The notes under the pieces were generated by a model. That model saw only the letters and a list, made by a program, of their open reading frames with translations, did no database searches and was not told the DNA's origin. This document shows, in pieces, positions 51,320-60,578 of a stretch of DNA of 64,000 bases. Position 1 is the stretch's first letter; every line of letters starts with the position of its first letter. Origin of the DNA: Streptomyces sp. SID486 (lineage in GTDB: Bacteria; Actinomycetota; Actinomycetes; Streptomycetales; Streptomycetaceae); contig NZ_WWJT01000204.1 of assembly GCF_009865385.1 (NCBI RefSeq), positions 1 through 64,000 on the forward strand. Direction: 5' to 3'. Made by a program: the position numbers and the translations under genes.

Positions 51320-52045
51320 TCAGACGGTGGCCGGGTCCTCCTCGACGAGGAGGTTACGGGTGCGGTTCGGGTCGACCGGGATGCCGGGGCCCATCGTGGT
51401 GGTGATGGCGGCCTTCTTGATGTAGCGACCCTTGGCGGCGGACGGCTTCAGACGGAGGATCTCCTCCAGCGCGGCGCCGTAGTTCTCCACCAGCTTGGCG
51501 TCGTCGAAGGACGCCTTGCCGATGATGAAGTGCAGGTTCGAGTGCTTGTCGACGCGGAACTCGATCTTGCCGCCCTTGATGTCGGTGACGGCCTTGGCGA
51601 CGTCGGGGGTGACGGTGCCGGTCTTCGGGTTCGGCATCAGACCACGCGGGCCGAGGACGCGGCCGAGGCGGCCGACCTTGCCCATGAGGTCCGGCGTGGC
51701 GACGACGGCGTCGAAGTCCAGACGGCCCTTCGCCACCTCGTCGATCAGTTCGTCGGAGCCGACGATGTCGGCGCCCGCGGCCTCCGCGGCCGCAGCACGG
51801 TCACCGGTCGCGAAGACCAGGACCCGGGCGGTCTTGCCGGTGCCGTGCGGAAGGTTCACGGTGCCACGGACCATCTGGTCGGCCTTGCGCGGGTCGACAC
51901 CCAGGCGGAAGGCGACCTCGACGGTGCCGTCGAACTTGGTCGTGGAGGTCTCCTTGGCGAGACGGACGGCCTCGAGCGGGGCGTAGAGCTTCTCCCGGTC
52001 GATCTTGGCGTCCGCAGCGCGGAGAGCCTTGCTGCGCTTGCTCAC
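51320..52045 (-). CDS. rplA: 50S ribosomal protein uL1
   Basis: A 241-residue uL1 of the mobile L1 stalk, assisting E-site tRNA release. GTG at 52045 gives [20 protein letters not shown]; the 23S-binding loop [20 protein letters not shown] is present. In E. coli it represses the rplK-rplA mRNA. It follows rplK by 96 bases. Confidence 0.97.
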   Translation of the reverse strand: MSKRSKALRAADAKIDREKLYAPLEAVRLAKETSTTKFDGTVEVAFRLGVDPRKADQMVRGTVNLPHGTGKTARVLVFATGDRAAAAEAAGADIVGSDELIDEVAKGRLDFDAVVATPDLMGKVGRLGRVLGPRGLMPNPKTGTVTPDVAKAVTDIKGGKIEFRVDKHSNLHFIIGKASFDDAKLVENYGAALEEILRLKPSAAKGRYIKKAAITTTMGPGIPVDPNRTRNLLVEEDPATV

Positions 52046-52141
52046 AACTGCTCCTGTGTGTTCTGAAAGGAGTCGTGGTACGGGCCGAGCAGGCCCTGCC
52101 ACGTGCGACCGGCTACGGCCGCATGACTACGGGGGTGGGGT

Positions 52142-52576
52142 TCAGCCCTCGACCGTGATGCCCATGGAGCGCGCGGTACCGGCGATGATCTTCGCCGCGG
52201 CGTCCAGGTCGTTCGCGTTGAGGTCGGGCATCTTGGTCGTGGCGATCTCGCGGACCTGCGCCTCGGTGATCTTGGCGACCTTGGTCTTGTGCGGCTCGCC
52301 GGAGCCCTTCTCGACACCCGCGGCCTTGAGGATCATCTTCGCGGCCGGCGGCGTCTTGGTGATGAAGGTGAAGGAGCGGTCCTCGTAGACCGTGATCTCC
52401 ACCGGGATGACCCAACCGCGCTGCGACTCGGTCGCGGCGTTGTAGGCCTTGCAGAACTCCATGATGTTGACGCCGTGCTGACCCAGCGCGGGGCCGACCG
52501 GCGGAGCCGGGTTGGCCGCGCCGGCCTGGATCTGGAGCTTGATGAGCCCCGTGACCTTCTTCTTCTTGGGAGGCAT
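52142..52576 (-). CDS. rplK: 50S ribosomal protein uL11
   Basis: A 144-residue uL11 of the GTPase centre; the N-terminal proline-rich helix region ([19 protein letters not shown]) is the thiostrepton and RelA-related contact. Nothing unusual is seen. Separated from the nusG transcription unit by a small membrane protein gene and 131 bases. Confidence 0.97.
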
Positions 52577-52707
52577 GCTCTCTCCGGGTCCTTACTGAGA
52601 GGTTGACTGCCATCCGCGTCATCCGGATCCACGCCGATGCATGATCCCACAGATGGCATACCGCACAACGATAGCCGCTGTCCCCTCAGGACAAGAAATC
52701 GCCCAGG

Positions 52708-53160
52708 TCAGGCGGTCTTTACAGGGGCTTCGGGCCGCCGCTCGCGCAGCATGTGCACGGCTCCGGCGAGCAGCGCGATCAGCGTCGCGCCGACGGGCAC
52801 CGCGAGCAGCGCGGCCACGGTCCCGCGGCCGGTGTCCGAGGCGAGAGCGACCCGCTCCGGCTCCCCGGGCGCGGCGCGCACGCGCACCATGTCGCCCTCG
52901 GCGAGGCCCGGCGCGCGCGTGCCGACCGGGAGGTCGGCGGTCACCCGCTCACCCGCGACGGGGTAGGACACCGTGCAGCGGCCGAGGAGGCAGGCCCCGT
53001 CGTGGAACGTGGCCGCGGTCGGCTCCGCGCCGCGCAGCTCCGTGCGCGTCCAGACCGCCGGGAGGAAGACGGCGTACGTCAGCGCCAGCAGCGCGAGTAC
53101 GGCGACCGTGGTGACGGCGGCGGGCCGGACACGGCGAGAGCGCCCCGGCCCGGTGTCCAC
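52708..53160 (-). CDS. Small two-helix membrane protein of unknown function
   Basis: About 150 residues. A basic N-terminus (GRSRRVR) precedes a first transmembrane helix (VTTVAVLALLALTYAVFLPA, about 16-35); an external segment with two cysteines (ACLLGRCTVSYPV) follows, then a second helix near the C-terminus (LLAVPVGATLIALLAGAV). GTG at 53160 is the first credible start; the frame extends upstream into nusG without ATG or GTG, and the ribosome binding site is weak. Its position between nusG and rplK, where E. coli has no gene, makes it worth noting. No domain recognised. Confidence 0.6.
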   Translation of the reverse strand: MDTGPGRSRRVRPAAVTTVAVLALLALTYAVFLPAVWTRTELRGAEPTAATFHDGACLLGRCTVSYPVAGERVTADLPVGTRAPGLAEGDMVRVRAAPGEPERVALASDTGRGTVAALLAVPVGATLIALLAGAVHMLRERRPEAPVKTA

Positions 53161-53186
53161 CGGCGGGGCGCTCTCGGAGTACGTGC

Positions 53187-54122
53187 TCAGTTCTTCTGGA
53201 TCTGGTCGAAGGACAGCTCGACCGGGGTCTCGCGGCCGAAGATCTCCACCAGGCCCTTGACCTTCTTCGAGTCCGGGTTGATCTCGTTGATGGTCGCCTG
53301 CAGCGTGGCGAAGGGACCGTCGGTGACGGTGACCGAGTCGCCGACCTCGAAGTCCAGCACCTGGACCTCGACCTTGCGCTGCGGGGCGGGCTTGCCCTCG
53401 GCCTCGGCGGCCTCGCGGGCGGCCTTCTCCTCGGCCTCCGGGGCGAGCATCTTGACGATCTCGTCCAGGGTCAGCGGGTAGGGGTCGTAGGCGTTGCCGA
53501 CGAAGCCGGTGACACCGGGGGTGTTGCGGACGACGCCCCAGGACTCGTTGGTCAGGTCCATGCGGACCAGGACGTAACCCGGCAGCTTGTTCTGCTTGAT
53601 CGTCTTGCGGTCGCCGTTCTTGATCTGGACGACCTCTTCCTGCGGCACCTCGGCCTGGAAGATGTAGTCCTCGACGTTCAGCGAGACGGCGCGCTGCTCC
53701 AGGTTGGTCTTCACGCGGTTCTCGTAGCCGGCGTAGGTGTGGATGACGTACCACTCGCCGGGCAGGGTGCGCAGTTCCTCGCGCAGGGCCTGGATCGGGT
53801 CGACCGGGGCGGCCGGCTCTTCCTCGGCGGCCTCGGCGACGGCGGTGTCCTCGTCGGCTTCGGCGTCCTCGCCGGCTTCGGCATCCTCGGCGGCGTCCTC
53901 GACGACACCGGCTTCGGCGTCCTCGTCGGCCTCAGCGATCTCGTCGCCCTCGTCCTCGGCGTGCAGGGCGGCCTCCTCGGCCGGCTCGCCCGCCTCGGCC
54001 TCGGCAGCCTCGAACTCGTCCTGCTCGTCCGCGCCCTCGACGATGTCGAGCTCGTCATCCGCCGTCTCGGCAGCCAGCCCGCGCGGCTCGGTGGCGTCGT
54101 CGTTCAGGTTCGGGTCAGACAC
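53187..54122 (-). CDS. nusG: Transcription factor NusG, with acidic N-terminal extension
   Basis: A 311-residue NusG, linking RNA polymerase to Rho, NusA/S10 or the ribosome. The NGN domain starts near residue 122 ([15 protein letters not shown]) and the KOW domain near 248 ([18 protein letters not shown]). The first 115 residues are a highly acidic, low-complexity extension (Glu/Asp/Ala-rich), known from streptomycetes and giving a protein about 130 residues longer than E. coli NusG. It follows secE by 80 bases, with a hairpin in between. Confidence 0.96.
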   Translation of the reverse strand: MSDPNLNDDATEPRGLAAETADDELDIVEGADEQDEFEAAEAEAGEPAEEAALHAEDEGDEIAEADEDAEAGVVEDAAEDAEAGEDAEADEDTAVAEAAEEEPAAPVDPIQALREELRTLPGEWYVIHTYAGYENRVKTNLEQRAVSLNVEDYIFQAEVPQEEVVQIKNGDRKTIKQNKLPGYVLVRMDLTNESWGVVRNTPGVTGFVGNAYDPYPLTLDEIVKMLAPEAEEKAAREAAEAEGKPAPQRKVEVQVLDFEVGDSVTVTDGPFATLQATINEINPDSKKVKGLVEIFGRETPVELSFDQIQKN

Positions 54123-54168
54123 GATGGCTGCTTCTTCCTGGATACATAGGGGTGGAACATGCGAAAAC

Positions 54169-54190
54169 GGGCGCCGGTGCCACGGCGCCC
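54169..54190 (-). terminator. Hairpin in the secE-nusG gap
   Basis: Perfect eight-base arms GGGCGCCG / CGGCGCCC (54169-54176, 54183-54190), six-base loop, followed on the minus strand by GTTTTCG. Looks like a weak intrinsic terminator or attenuator in front of nusG. Confidence 0.55.
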
Positions 54191-54202
54191 TTCGCTCTTG
54201 GC

Positions 54203-54487
54203 TCAGCCGAAGACGTACTTGGCCGCGTGGTTGAGCCCATAGTCAATCACGGTCACCAACGCGATCATGATGGCGACGAAGAAGATCACCACAGTGGTGT
54301 ACGAAGTCAGCTGGTTACGCGACGGCCAGACGACCTTGCGGAGTTCCGCGATGATCTGGCGGTAGAAGGTGGCGAGGCGCTTGAGCGGGCCCTTCTTGGC
54401 GCGCTTGCCGCCCTTGCGAGCCTTCTTGGACTCGGGCACCTCGTCCTGGGCATCAGGCGTGTCGATGGAGCCCACGGCGTCCGTCAT
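54203..54487 (-). CDS. secE: Preprotein translocase subunit SecE
   Basis: A 94-residue SecE with one transmembrane helix ([20 protein letters not shown], about residues 65-84), the minimal form that clamps SecY. The conserved amphipathic region is [18 protein letters not shown]. The first 30 residues are hydrophilic and lysine-rich. ATG at 54487. It lies between tRNA-Trp and nusG, the standard arrangement. Confidence 0.97.
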   Translation of the reverse strand: MTDAVGSIDTPDAQDEVPESKKARKGGKRAKKGPLKRLATFYRQIIAELRKVVWPSRNQLTSYTTVVIFFVAIMIALVTVIDYGLNHAAKYVFG

Positions 54488-54593
54488 AGTCCTCACCTGG
54501 TCCCGGGTCGTGGCCGTGCCGCGCCCGGTTTCTGAGCCGCACGGCGGTGCATTGCTGTACGTACATGCGCACACATCCTGGCGGTGTGTGTAG

Positions 54594-54666
54594 CAGGGCC
54601 GGAGGGACTTGAACCCCCAACCGCCGGTTTTGGAGACCGGTGCTCTACCAATTGAGCTACGACCCT
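54594..54666 (-). tRNA. tRNA-Trp (CCA anticodon)
   Basis: A 73-base cloverleaf on the minus strand. Acceptor arm AGGGTCG pairs with CGGCCCT, D-loop TAGCTCAATTGGTAGA, anticodon stem CCGGT/ACCGG with loop CTCCAAA (anticodon CCA), T-loop GTTCAAGTC, discriminator G. CCA is not encoded. Located just upstream of secE, as in other actinobacteria. Confidence 0.95.
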
Positions 54667-54928
54667 TTGTGTGTCCCCCAACGTACCGCATCCGACCGAG
54701 TGCGCGGTGTGCACCGGTTTCGGCGGTGGCTGCTGAAGGCCAACGAGGTGAGAGTGTACGTGTTCCGCGCCCCGGCGTCGAACAGAAAGTGGCCGTCCGG
54801 ATCCCCTCGGCCAAAGATCGTCCTGGCCCGGGGCCGGATTCGGACCCTTGTTCACGCCTCGACCCCTTGCTGTTCAGTCTGTGAAACCAGTGTGCCGGGG
54901 GGATTTCCGGTCTGGAACGATGGGCGGC

Positions 54929-56155
54929 ATGAGCGCTGCAATCCCACCCACCGAGCGCCGGGTCTCCGCCCGAGTCGGCGCGATCTCCGAGTCCGCCACC
55001 CTCGCCGTGGACGCCAAGGCCAAGGCCCTGAAGGCCGCCGGGCGTCCGGTGATCGGCTTCGGCGCCGGTGAGCCCGACTTCCCGACCCCGGACTACATCG
55101 TCGAGGCGGCCGTCGAGGCCTGCAAGAACCCGAAGTACCACCGCTACACGCCGGCCGGCGGCCTGCCCGAGCTGAAGTCCGCGATCGCCGCGAAGACGCT
55201 GCGCGACTCCGGCTGGGAGCCCGACGTCTCCCAGATCCTGATCACCAACGGCGGCAAGCAGGCCATCTACGAGGCGTTCGCCGCGATCCTCGACCCGGGT
55301 GACGAGGTCATCGTCCCGGCGCCGTACTGGACGACGTACCCCGAGTCGATCCGCCTGGCCGGCGGTGTCCCGGTGGAGGTCGTGGCCGACGAGACGACCG
55401 GCTACCGCGTCTCGGTGGAGCAGCTGGAGGCGGCGCGCACGGAGAAGACGAAGGTCGTCCTCTTCGTCTCCCCGTCCAACCCGACCGGCGCCGTGTACTC
55501 CGAGCCCGAGACCGAGGCGATCGGCCGCTGGGCCGTCGAGCACGGCCTGTGGGTGCTCACCGACGAGATCTACGAGCACCTGGTCTACGGCGACGCCGCC
55601 GCGGTGTCCCTGCCGGCGCTCCTGCCCGAGCTGCGCGACAAGTGCATCGTGGTCAACGGCGTGGCGAAGACGTACGCCATGACCGGCTGGCGCGTGGGCT
55701 GGGTCATCGGCCCGAAGGACGTCGTCAAGGCCGCGACGAACCTGCAGTCGCACGCCACCTCGAACGTCTCCAACGTCGCCCAGGTGGCCGCCCTCGCCGC
55801 CGTCTCCGGTGACCTGGAGGCCGTCGCGAAGATGCGCGAGGCGTTCGACCGGCGCCGCAGGACGATCGTGCGCATGCTCAACGAGATCGACGGCGTGCTC
55901 TGCCCGGAGCCCGAGGGCGCCTTCTACGCCTACCCCTCGGTCAAGGCGCTGCTCGGCAAGGAGATCCGCGGCAAGCGCCCGCAGAACTCGGTCGAGCTGG
56001 CCGCGCTCATCCTGGAGGAGGCCGAGGTCGCGGTCGTCCCGGGCGAGGCCTTCGGCACGCCGGGCTACCTGCGGCTGTCGTACGCGCTCGGCGACGAGGA
56101 CCTCGTCGAGGGCGTGAGCCGGATCCAGAAGCTGCTGGCGGAGGCCAGGGACTGA
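54929..56155 (+). CDS. aspC: Aspartate-type aminotransferase, class I PLP enzyme
   Basis: A 408-residue class I aminotransferase. The Schiff-base lysine is Lys247 in [24 protein letters not shown] and [10 protein letters not shown] are the other PLP-pocket segments. This family uses aspartate or related substrates with 2-oxoglutarate; substrate choice cannot be read from sequence alone. ATG at 54929 is preferred over ATG at 54920, which is in frame nine bases upstream. A strong terminator follows at 56174-56208. Orthologues occur next to secE in streptomycetes. Confidence 0.92.
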   Translation: MSAAIPPTERRVSARVGAISESATLAVDAKAKALKAAGRPVIGFGAGEPDFPTPDYIVEAAVEACKNPKYHRYTPAGGLPELKSAIAAKTLRDSGWEPDVSQILITNGGKQAIYEAFAAILDPGDEVIVPAPYWTTYPESIRLAGGVPVEVVADETTGYRVSVEQLEAARTEKTKVVLFVSPSNPTGAVYSEPETEAIGRWAVEHGLWVLTDEIYEHLVYGDAAAVSLPALLPELRDKCIVVNGVAKTYAMTGWRVGWVIGPKDVVKAATNLQSHATSNVSNVAQVAALAAVSGDLEAVAKMREAFDRRRRTIVRMLNEIDGVLCPEPEGAFYAYPSVKALLGKEIRGKRPQNSVELAALILEEAEVAVVPGEAFGTPGYLRLSYALGDEDLVEGVSRIQKLLAEARD

Positions 56156-56173
56156 GCGGTCCGTTCGTGAGAG

Positions 56174-56208
56174 CAGGGGCACCCCCGGAGGACGGTGGGG
56201 TGCCCCTG
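56174..56208 (+). terminator. Terminator after aspC
   Basis: Perfect 12-base arms CAGGGGCACCCC / GGGGTGCCCCTG (56174-56185, 56197-56208), followed by TTCGTTT on the plus strand. Confidence 0.8.
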
Positions 56209-56282
56209 TTCGTTTGTGCGAGCAAGACCACGTACGGGGAAACGGCTACCGGTATGACGGGTCGGTACGGCAGGATCCTGGG

Positions 56283-57323
56283 ATGGAGCGTGTACGTGAC
56301 CTCTCTGAGCTGCCGAAAGCCCATCTGCACCTGCACTTCACCGGCTCGATGCGGCCGGGAACCGTCCTGGAGCTGGCCGACAAGTACGGCGTCCGGCTGC
56401 CCGACGCGCTGACGGACGCCCTCACCGGCGGGGAACCGCCCAGACTGCGTGCCACGGACGAGCGGGGCTGGTTCCGGTTCCAGCGGCTGTACGACGCGGC
56501 GCGCTCCTGCCTGCGCGAGCCGGACGACATCCGGCGCCTGGTCCGGGAGGCCGCCGAGGAGGACGTCAAGGACGGCTCGGGCTGGCTGGAGATCCAGGTG
56601 GACCCGACGTCGTACGCGCCCCGGCTGGGCGGCCTGATCCCGGCCCTGGAGATCATCCTGGACGCGGTGGAGACGACGTCCCGGGAGACCGGCCTCGGCA
56701 TGCGTGTCCTGGTCGCCGCGAACCGTATGAAGCACCCGCTGGACGCGCGCACGCTGGCCCGGCTGGCCGTGCGGTACGCGGACCAGGGCGTGGTGGGCTT
56801 CGGGCTCTCCAACGACGAGCGGCGCGGCATGGCCCGCGACTTCGACCGGGCCTTCCACATCGCGCGCGAGGGCGGTCTGCTGTCGGCACCGCACGGCGGT
56901 GAGCTGGCCGGCCCGGCGTCGGTCCGGGACTGCCTGGACGACCTGCACGCCACCCGGATCGGCCACGGGGTGCGGGCGGCCGAGGACCCGCGCCTGTTGA
57001 AGCGGCTGGCGGACCGGGGCGTGACCTGTGAGGTGTGCCCGGCCTCGAACGTCGCGCTCGGGGTGTACGAGAAGGCGCAGGACGTACCGCTGCGCACCCT
57101 GTTCGAGGCGGGTGTCCCGCTGGCGCTGGGCGCCGACGACCCGCTGCTGTTCGGTTCCCGGCTGGCCGACCAGTACGAGCTGGCCCGCCATGTCCACGGC
57201 TTCACCGACCCCGAACTGGCCGAACTGGCCCGGCAGTCGGTGCGGGGCTCCGCGGCCCCGGACAAGGTCAAGGAGCGGCTGCTGGCCGGCGTGGACGACT
57301 GGCTGGCGACCCCGGCCGGCTGA
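56283..57323 (+). CDS. Adenosine deaminase family protein
   Basis: A 346-residue TIM-barrel deaminase. The zinc ligands are visible as HLHLH (His16, His18) and GHGV, with catalytic APHGGE and GADDPLLF. Members hydrolyse the amino group of adenosine or of aminodeoxyfutalosine in menaquinone synthesis; the sequence does not decide which. ATG at 56283 is chosen because MERVRDLSELPKAHLHLH matches the family start. A CAGGAT box lies seven bases in front of it, so the transcript could be nearly leaderless. Confidence 0.87.
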   Translation: MERVRDLSELPKAHLHLHFTGSMRPGTVLELADKYGVRLPDALTDALTGGEPPRLRATDERGWFRFQRLYDAARSCLREPDDIRRLVREAAEEDVKDGSGWLEIQVDPTSYAPRLGGLIPALEIILDAVETTSRETGLGMRVLVAANRMKHPLDARTLARLAVRYADQGVVGFGLSNDERRGMARDFDRAFHIAREGGLLSAPHGGELAGPASVRDCLDDLHATRIGHGVRAAEDPRLLKRLADRGVTCEVCPASNVALGVYEKAQDVPLRTLFEAGVPLALGADDPLLFGSRLADQYELARHVHGFTDPELAELARQSVRGSAAPDKVKERLLAGVDDWLATPAG

Positions 57324-57443
57324 GCTTCGCGCGGGGCGGAGTGGCCTGGAAGCAGACGGGCACCGCGCCCGGGTGTGTGATCAGTCGGTGCGCGCGGCCT
57401 CAGTCGCACGTGTGATGCCTCATGGCAGCCGGGTCGCGGGTCC

Positions 57444-58052
57444 TCAGGGCCGGTCCGCGACGGAGATTCCGCCGAGCAGCGTGGCGGCGAGCCGGGCGGC
57501 GAACTCGTCCACCGACGGCCGTTCGGCGCTGTCGAGGGCGTCGTAGGCGAACGCCCGGTGCGCGCAGGCCCCGAGCAGCAGGGACGCGGCGGCGTGCGTG
57601 TCGGCGTCCGCGCGGACCCGGCCGGCGGCCTGCTCGGCGCTCAGGTAGGCGGCCAGGCCCTCGATCGGCACGTGCGGTCCGGATCCGATGGCGCGCAGGG
57701 CGTCGAAGTGGCGCCGCTTGAGCTGGACCTCGGCGTACAGGGAGGCGGCGATCGGGAAGACCTGTTCGTAGAAGAGGGCGGCCTCGCGGGCGATCTCGGT
57801 GAGGTTCTCCTCCAGGCCGGCCCGTCCCGGTTCGGCGGAGAGGCTGCTGAGCAGCGGGGTGAGCCGGGGCATGCGCTCGTCGAGGACCCGTACGAACAGT
57901 TCCTCCTTGCTGTCGAAGTACTTGTAGAGGGCCGCCTCCGAGCAGCCTGCCGCGCGGGCGATCTCCTTGGTGGTGGCGCGGGCGAGCCCGACGGTGAGCA
58001 TCAGCTCATGGGCGGCATCGAGGATGCGGACACGCGCCGGCTTCGTCTCCAT
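57444..58052 (-). CDS. TetR family transcriptional regulator
   Basis: A 202-residue TetR-type regulator. The N-terminal helix-turn-helix (TTKEIARAAGCSEAALYKYF, residues 27-46) is standard; the C-terminal ligand domain has no identified ligand. It is divergent from the NAD(P)-binding protein at 58157, and two similar operators lie between the starts, so it probably represses that gene and itself. Confidence 0.9.
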   Translation of the reverse strand: METKPARVRILDAAHELMLTVGLARATTKEIARAAGCSEAALYKYFDSKEELFVRVLDERMPRLTPLLSSLSAEPGRAGLEENLTEIAREAALFYEQVFPIAASLYAEVQLKRRHFDALRAIGSGPHVPIEGLAAYLSAEQAAGRVRADADTHAAASLLLGACAHRAFAYDALDSAERPSVDEFAARLAATLLGGISVADRP

Positions 58053-58076
58053 GGGGCTCGCTTTCGGACTTGACGG

Positions 58077-58098
58077 GTGGGTGAGTGCTTACCCACTC
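58077..58098. promoter_or_regulatory. TetR operator, site 1
   Basis: GTGGGTGAGTGCTTACCCAC (58077-58096) is a near-palindrome with GTGGGT/ACCCAC arms. Shifted by two bases it matches the reverse complement of site 2 at 18 of 20 positions. It lies 25 bases upstream of the tetR start. Confidence 0.7.
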
Positions 58099-58110
58099 TA
58101 GGAGACAGTC

Positions 58111-58130
58111 GGGTGAGTAAGCACTCACCC
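58111..58130. promoter_or_regulatory. TetR operator, site 2
   Basis: GGGTGAGTAAGCACTCACCC has perfect eight-base arms around AAGC. Its centre is 32 bases from that of site 1, about three helical turns, and 36 bases upstream of the start at 58157. Confidence 0.75.
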
Positions 58131-58156
58131 ACCACGCTCGCGCAGGGGGAGCCACC

Positions 58157-58789
58157 ATGAAACTGACTGTTTTCGGCGCCACCGGGGGGATCGGCCGGGA
58201 GCTGGTCCGCCAGGCCCTGGCCGCCGGTCACGAGGTCACGGCGGTCGTACGGGACCCGGCTGGGCTCCCTGTCACCGGTGAACGCCTGGAAGTCGTCCGC
58301 AGCGGTCTGACCGACCCGCGGGAACTGCGCGCCGCCGTCCGGGGGCGGCACGCCGTCCTCTCGGGCCTGGGAGCGCGCAGCCGCAAGGACGCCGGTGTGG
58401 CGACCCGGCTGACCCGTACGGTGCTGGGCGCCATGGAGGCGGAGAACGTGCGCCGGCTGCTGGTCGTCAGCGCCGGCCCGGTCGGACCGGCACCGGCGGG
58501 CGACGGCGCGCTGGACCGCGGGCTGCGGGGTCTGGTGTCGGCGGTCCTCAAGGACGTGTACGCCGATCTGCGCGAGATGGAGGCCGAGCTGGTGCACAGC
58601 GGCACGGACTGGACGTCCGTACGGCCGCCGCGCCTGCAGGACAAGCCGCTCACCGGCCGCTACCGCATCGTGATCGGCGGCTTCCCGCCCAAGGGCCGCT
58701 TCATCGCCCGCGCGGACGTCGCGCACGCGATGCTGTCGATGATCGACGCCGGGGAGACGGTGAAACAGGGGGTGGGGGTGGCTTACTGA
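58157..58789 (+). CDS. NAD(P)-binding (NmrA/SDR-like) protein
   Basis: A 210-residue atypical short-chain-dehydrogenase-like protein with a Rossmann start, GATGGIGRELVRQAL at residues 8-22, and VVSAGPVG after strand four. The catalytic YxxxK of classical SDRs is absent, which places it with NmrA/NAD(P)H-binding family members that act as quinone reductases, epimerases or sensors. Start ATG 58157 follows GGGGGAG. It is regulated in all likelihood by the divergent TetR. Substrate unknown. Confidence 0.85.
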   Translation: MKLTVFGATGGIGRELVRQALAAGHEVTAVVRDPAGLPVTGERLEVVRSGLTDPRELRAAVRGRHAVLSGLGARSRKDAGVATRLTRTVLGAMEAENVRRLLVVSAGPVGPAPAGDGALDRGLRGLVSAVLKDVYADLREMEAELVHSGTDWTSVRPPRLQDKPLTGRYRIVIGGFPPKGRFIARADVAHAMLSMIDAGETVKQGVGVAY

Positions 58790-58795
58790 GCGGCC

Positions 58796-59020
58796 TGCCG
58801 GAACCGCAGAGGGGCTGCTGAGACCGCCCACCGGGTGGCTTGCCGGAACCGCAGAGGGGCTGCCGGAACCGCCCACCGGGTGGCTTGCCGGAACGGCAGA
58901 GGGACTGCTGAGACCGCCCACCGGGTGGCTTGCCGGAACGGCAGAGGGACTGCCGTAACCGCCTACCGGGTGGCTCGCCGGAACGGCAGAGAACTGCCGT
59001 AACCGCCTACCGGGTGGCGG
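58796..59020. repeat. 45-bp tandem repeat array between convergent genes
   Basis: Five units starting at 58796, 58841, 58886, 58931 and 58976, followed by a decayed copy. Each unit contains a CCACC-G-GGTGG palindrome and a TGCC/GGCA hairpin, so the array could serve as a chain of bidirectional terminators between the gene ending at 58789 and murB. Confidence 0.85.
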
Positions 59021-59038
59021 CCTGCCGAGCCGGACCGG

Positions 59039-60094
59039 TCACAGACTCACGCCCACGGTCACCGGCTCGTTGACCAGGGTGACCCCGAAGACCTCGCGGA
59101 CACCGGCGACCACCTCGCGGGCCAGGGCCAGCAGGTCCTCCGTGGTGGCGCCGCCCCGGTTGGTGAGGGCGAGGGTGTGCTTCGTGGAGATGCGGGCGGG
59201 CCCGGTGCCGTAGCCCTTGGTGAAGCCCGCCTTGTCGATCAGCCAGGCCGCGGAAGTCTTCGTACGGCCCTCCCCCGCGGGGTACGCGGGCGGCTCGACG
59301 CCCTCGCCCAGCCGCTCACGCACGCGCGCGTGGAACGCGGCGAACTGCTCGTCGGTGAGGATCGGGTTGGTGAAGAAGGACCCGGCCGACCAACTGTCGT
59401 GGTCCTCGGCGTCCAGCACCATTCCCTTGCCGGCGCGCAGCTTCAGCACGGTTTCACGGACCTCGGCGAGCGGTGCCCGGTCGCCGGGCTCCACGCCGAG
59501 CGCGCGGGCCGCCTCGGCGTACTTGACCGGCGCGGAGAGCCCGCCCGCGTCCTCCAGCACGAAACGGACCCGGAGCACGACATAGCGCTCGGGGTCGGCC
59601 TTGAAGCGGCTGTGGCGGTAGGAGAAGGCGCACTCCTCGTTCGTCAGCGTGACCGTCTCGCCGGCCCGCCGGTCGTACGCGACCACCTCGGTGATCGCGG
59701 AGGAGACCTCCTGGCCGTAGGCGCCCACGTTCTGGATCGGGGTGGCGCCGGCGGACCCGGGGATGCCGGCCAGGCACTCGATGCCGGCGAGCCCGGCCTC
59801 CACGGTGCGGGCGACGGCGTCGGTCCAGACCTCGCCGGCGGCCAGCTCCAGGGTCGTACCGCGCAGTTCGACGCCGCGCGTGGCGATGCGCAGGGCGGTG
59901 CCGTCGAAGCCCTTGTCGCCGATGACGAGGTTCGACCCGCCGCCGATGAGCAGCAGCGGGGTGCCGCTGTCGTCGGCCTCGCGTACTGCGGCGATCACCT
60001 CGGCGTCGGTCGTGGCGGTCACCAGCCGCGTCGCGGGGCCGCCCAGCCGGAAGGTGGTCAGCGGGGCAAGGGGGGCGTCGTGGAGTACCTGCAC
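59039..60094 (-). CDS. murB: UDP-N-acetylmuramate dehydrogenase
   Basis: A 351-residue MurB reducing UDP-GlcNAc-enolpyruvate to UDP-MurNAc in peptidoglycan synthesis. FAD-binding residues lie in LLIGGGSNLVIGD and GIPGSAGATPIQNVGAYGQE; the catalytic serine is in GSFFTNP and the C-terminal acid in EVREVFGVTLVNEP. GTG at 60094 gives the orthologous start (QVLHDAPLAPLTTFRLGG) although its ribosome binding site is weak. An open frame upstream is low-complexity and noncoding. Confidence 0.93.
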   Translation of the reverse strand: MQVLHDAPLAPLTTFRLGGPATRLVTATTDAEVIAAVREADDSGTPLLLIGGGSNLVIGDKGFDGTALRIATRGVELRGTTLELAAGEVWTDAVARTVEAGLAGIECLAGIPGSAGATPIQNVGAYGQEVSSAITEVVAYDRRAGETVTLTNEECAFSYRHSRFKADPERYVVLRVRFVLEDAGGLSAPVKYAEAARALGVEPGDRAPLAEVRETVLKLRAGKGMVLDAEDHDSWSAGSFFTNPILTDEQFAAFHARVRERLGEGVEPPAYPAGEGRTKTSAAWLIDKAGFTKGYGTGPARISTKHTLALTNRGGATTEDLLALAREVVAGVREVFGVTLVNEPVTVGVSL

Positions 60095-60385
60095 GGGCCC
60101 AAGACTACGAGACACCTCCGACAGCACCGCATCCACGAGCGGCTTGTCGGCCGATGGGGCGCGGGGTGGGGGGTGGCGGGTCTGCGAACGTAGCGTGCGG
60201 GGCCTGCTGTGCGGGGGTGCGGGCCAGGCGTCGTGGCTTGAGGGATGCCGGTCATGACTGACGCGGGGCGGGCCGAACGAGCGAGGCTTCCCCACCTTCT
60301 GGACGCGGCTAGACGGATGCCGGTCATGGGACGTGGCGTGCGGGGTGCGGGCCCTTCGCGTCGGGCGCGCATCGGGCACGGGGTG

Positions 60386-60428
60386 CGGGCGCGGGGCGCG
60401 GGCGCGGGGCGCGGGCGCGGGGTGCGGG
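60386..60428. repeat. GC-rich 12-bp simple repeats
   Basis: About three and a half copies of GCGGGCGCGGGG with small changes. Noncoding. Confidence 0.6.
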
Positions 60429-60502
60429 TCATGGGATGTCGAGCGCGGGGCGCGGGGGCCCGGGGGGGGGTGACCGGGGTCTACGGGAGCCGGCCGGTTA
60501 CG

Positions 60503-60561
60503 GAAGCGCCACGCGCGCGTGGGCCGGCCTGAGCCGTGGTCCCACGCGCGCGTGGCGCTTC
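60503..60561 (-). terminator. Perfect 21-bp hairpin
   Basis: Arms 60503-60523 and 60541-60561 match perfectly around a 17-base loop; the stem contains CCACGCGCGCGTGG, itself a palindrome. It lies 18 bases past the stop of the small gene at 60579, so it probably ends the efflux operon. Confidence 0.75.
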
Positions 60562-60578
60562 GTGCTGTCGCCCGGCGA

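Larger units (their letters stand above)
60095..60578. other. Gap upstream of murB
   Basis: About 480 bases. It holds the murB promoter region (not pinpointed), two copies of an ATGCCGGTCATG-containing segment near 60245 and 60318, GCGGGCGCGGGG 12-bp repeats at 60386-60428, a run of nine G at 60462-60470 region, and the perfect hairpin at 60503-60561. A long open frame here is repetitive and looks noncoding. Confidence 0.55.

Noticed and set aside
60095-60379. N-terminal extension of murB into the upstream frame.
   Set aside because: The extension is repetitive and basic, without MurB similarity, and would place over 90 residues before the conserved start.
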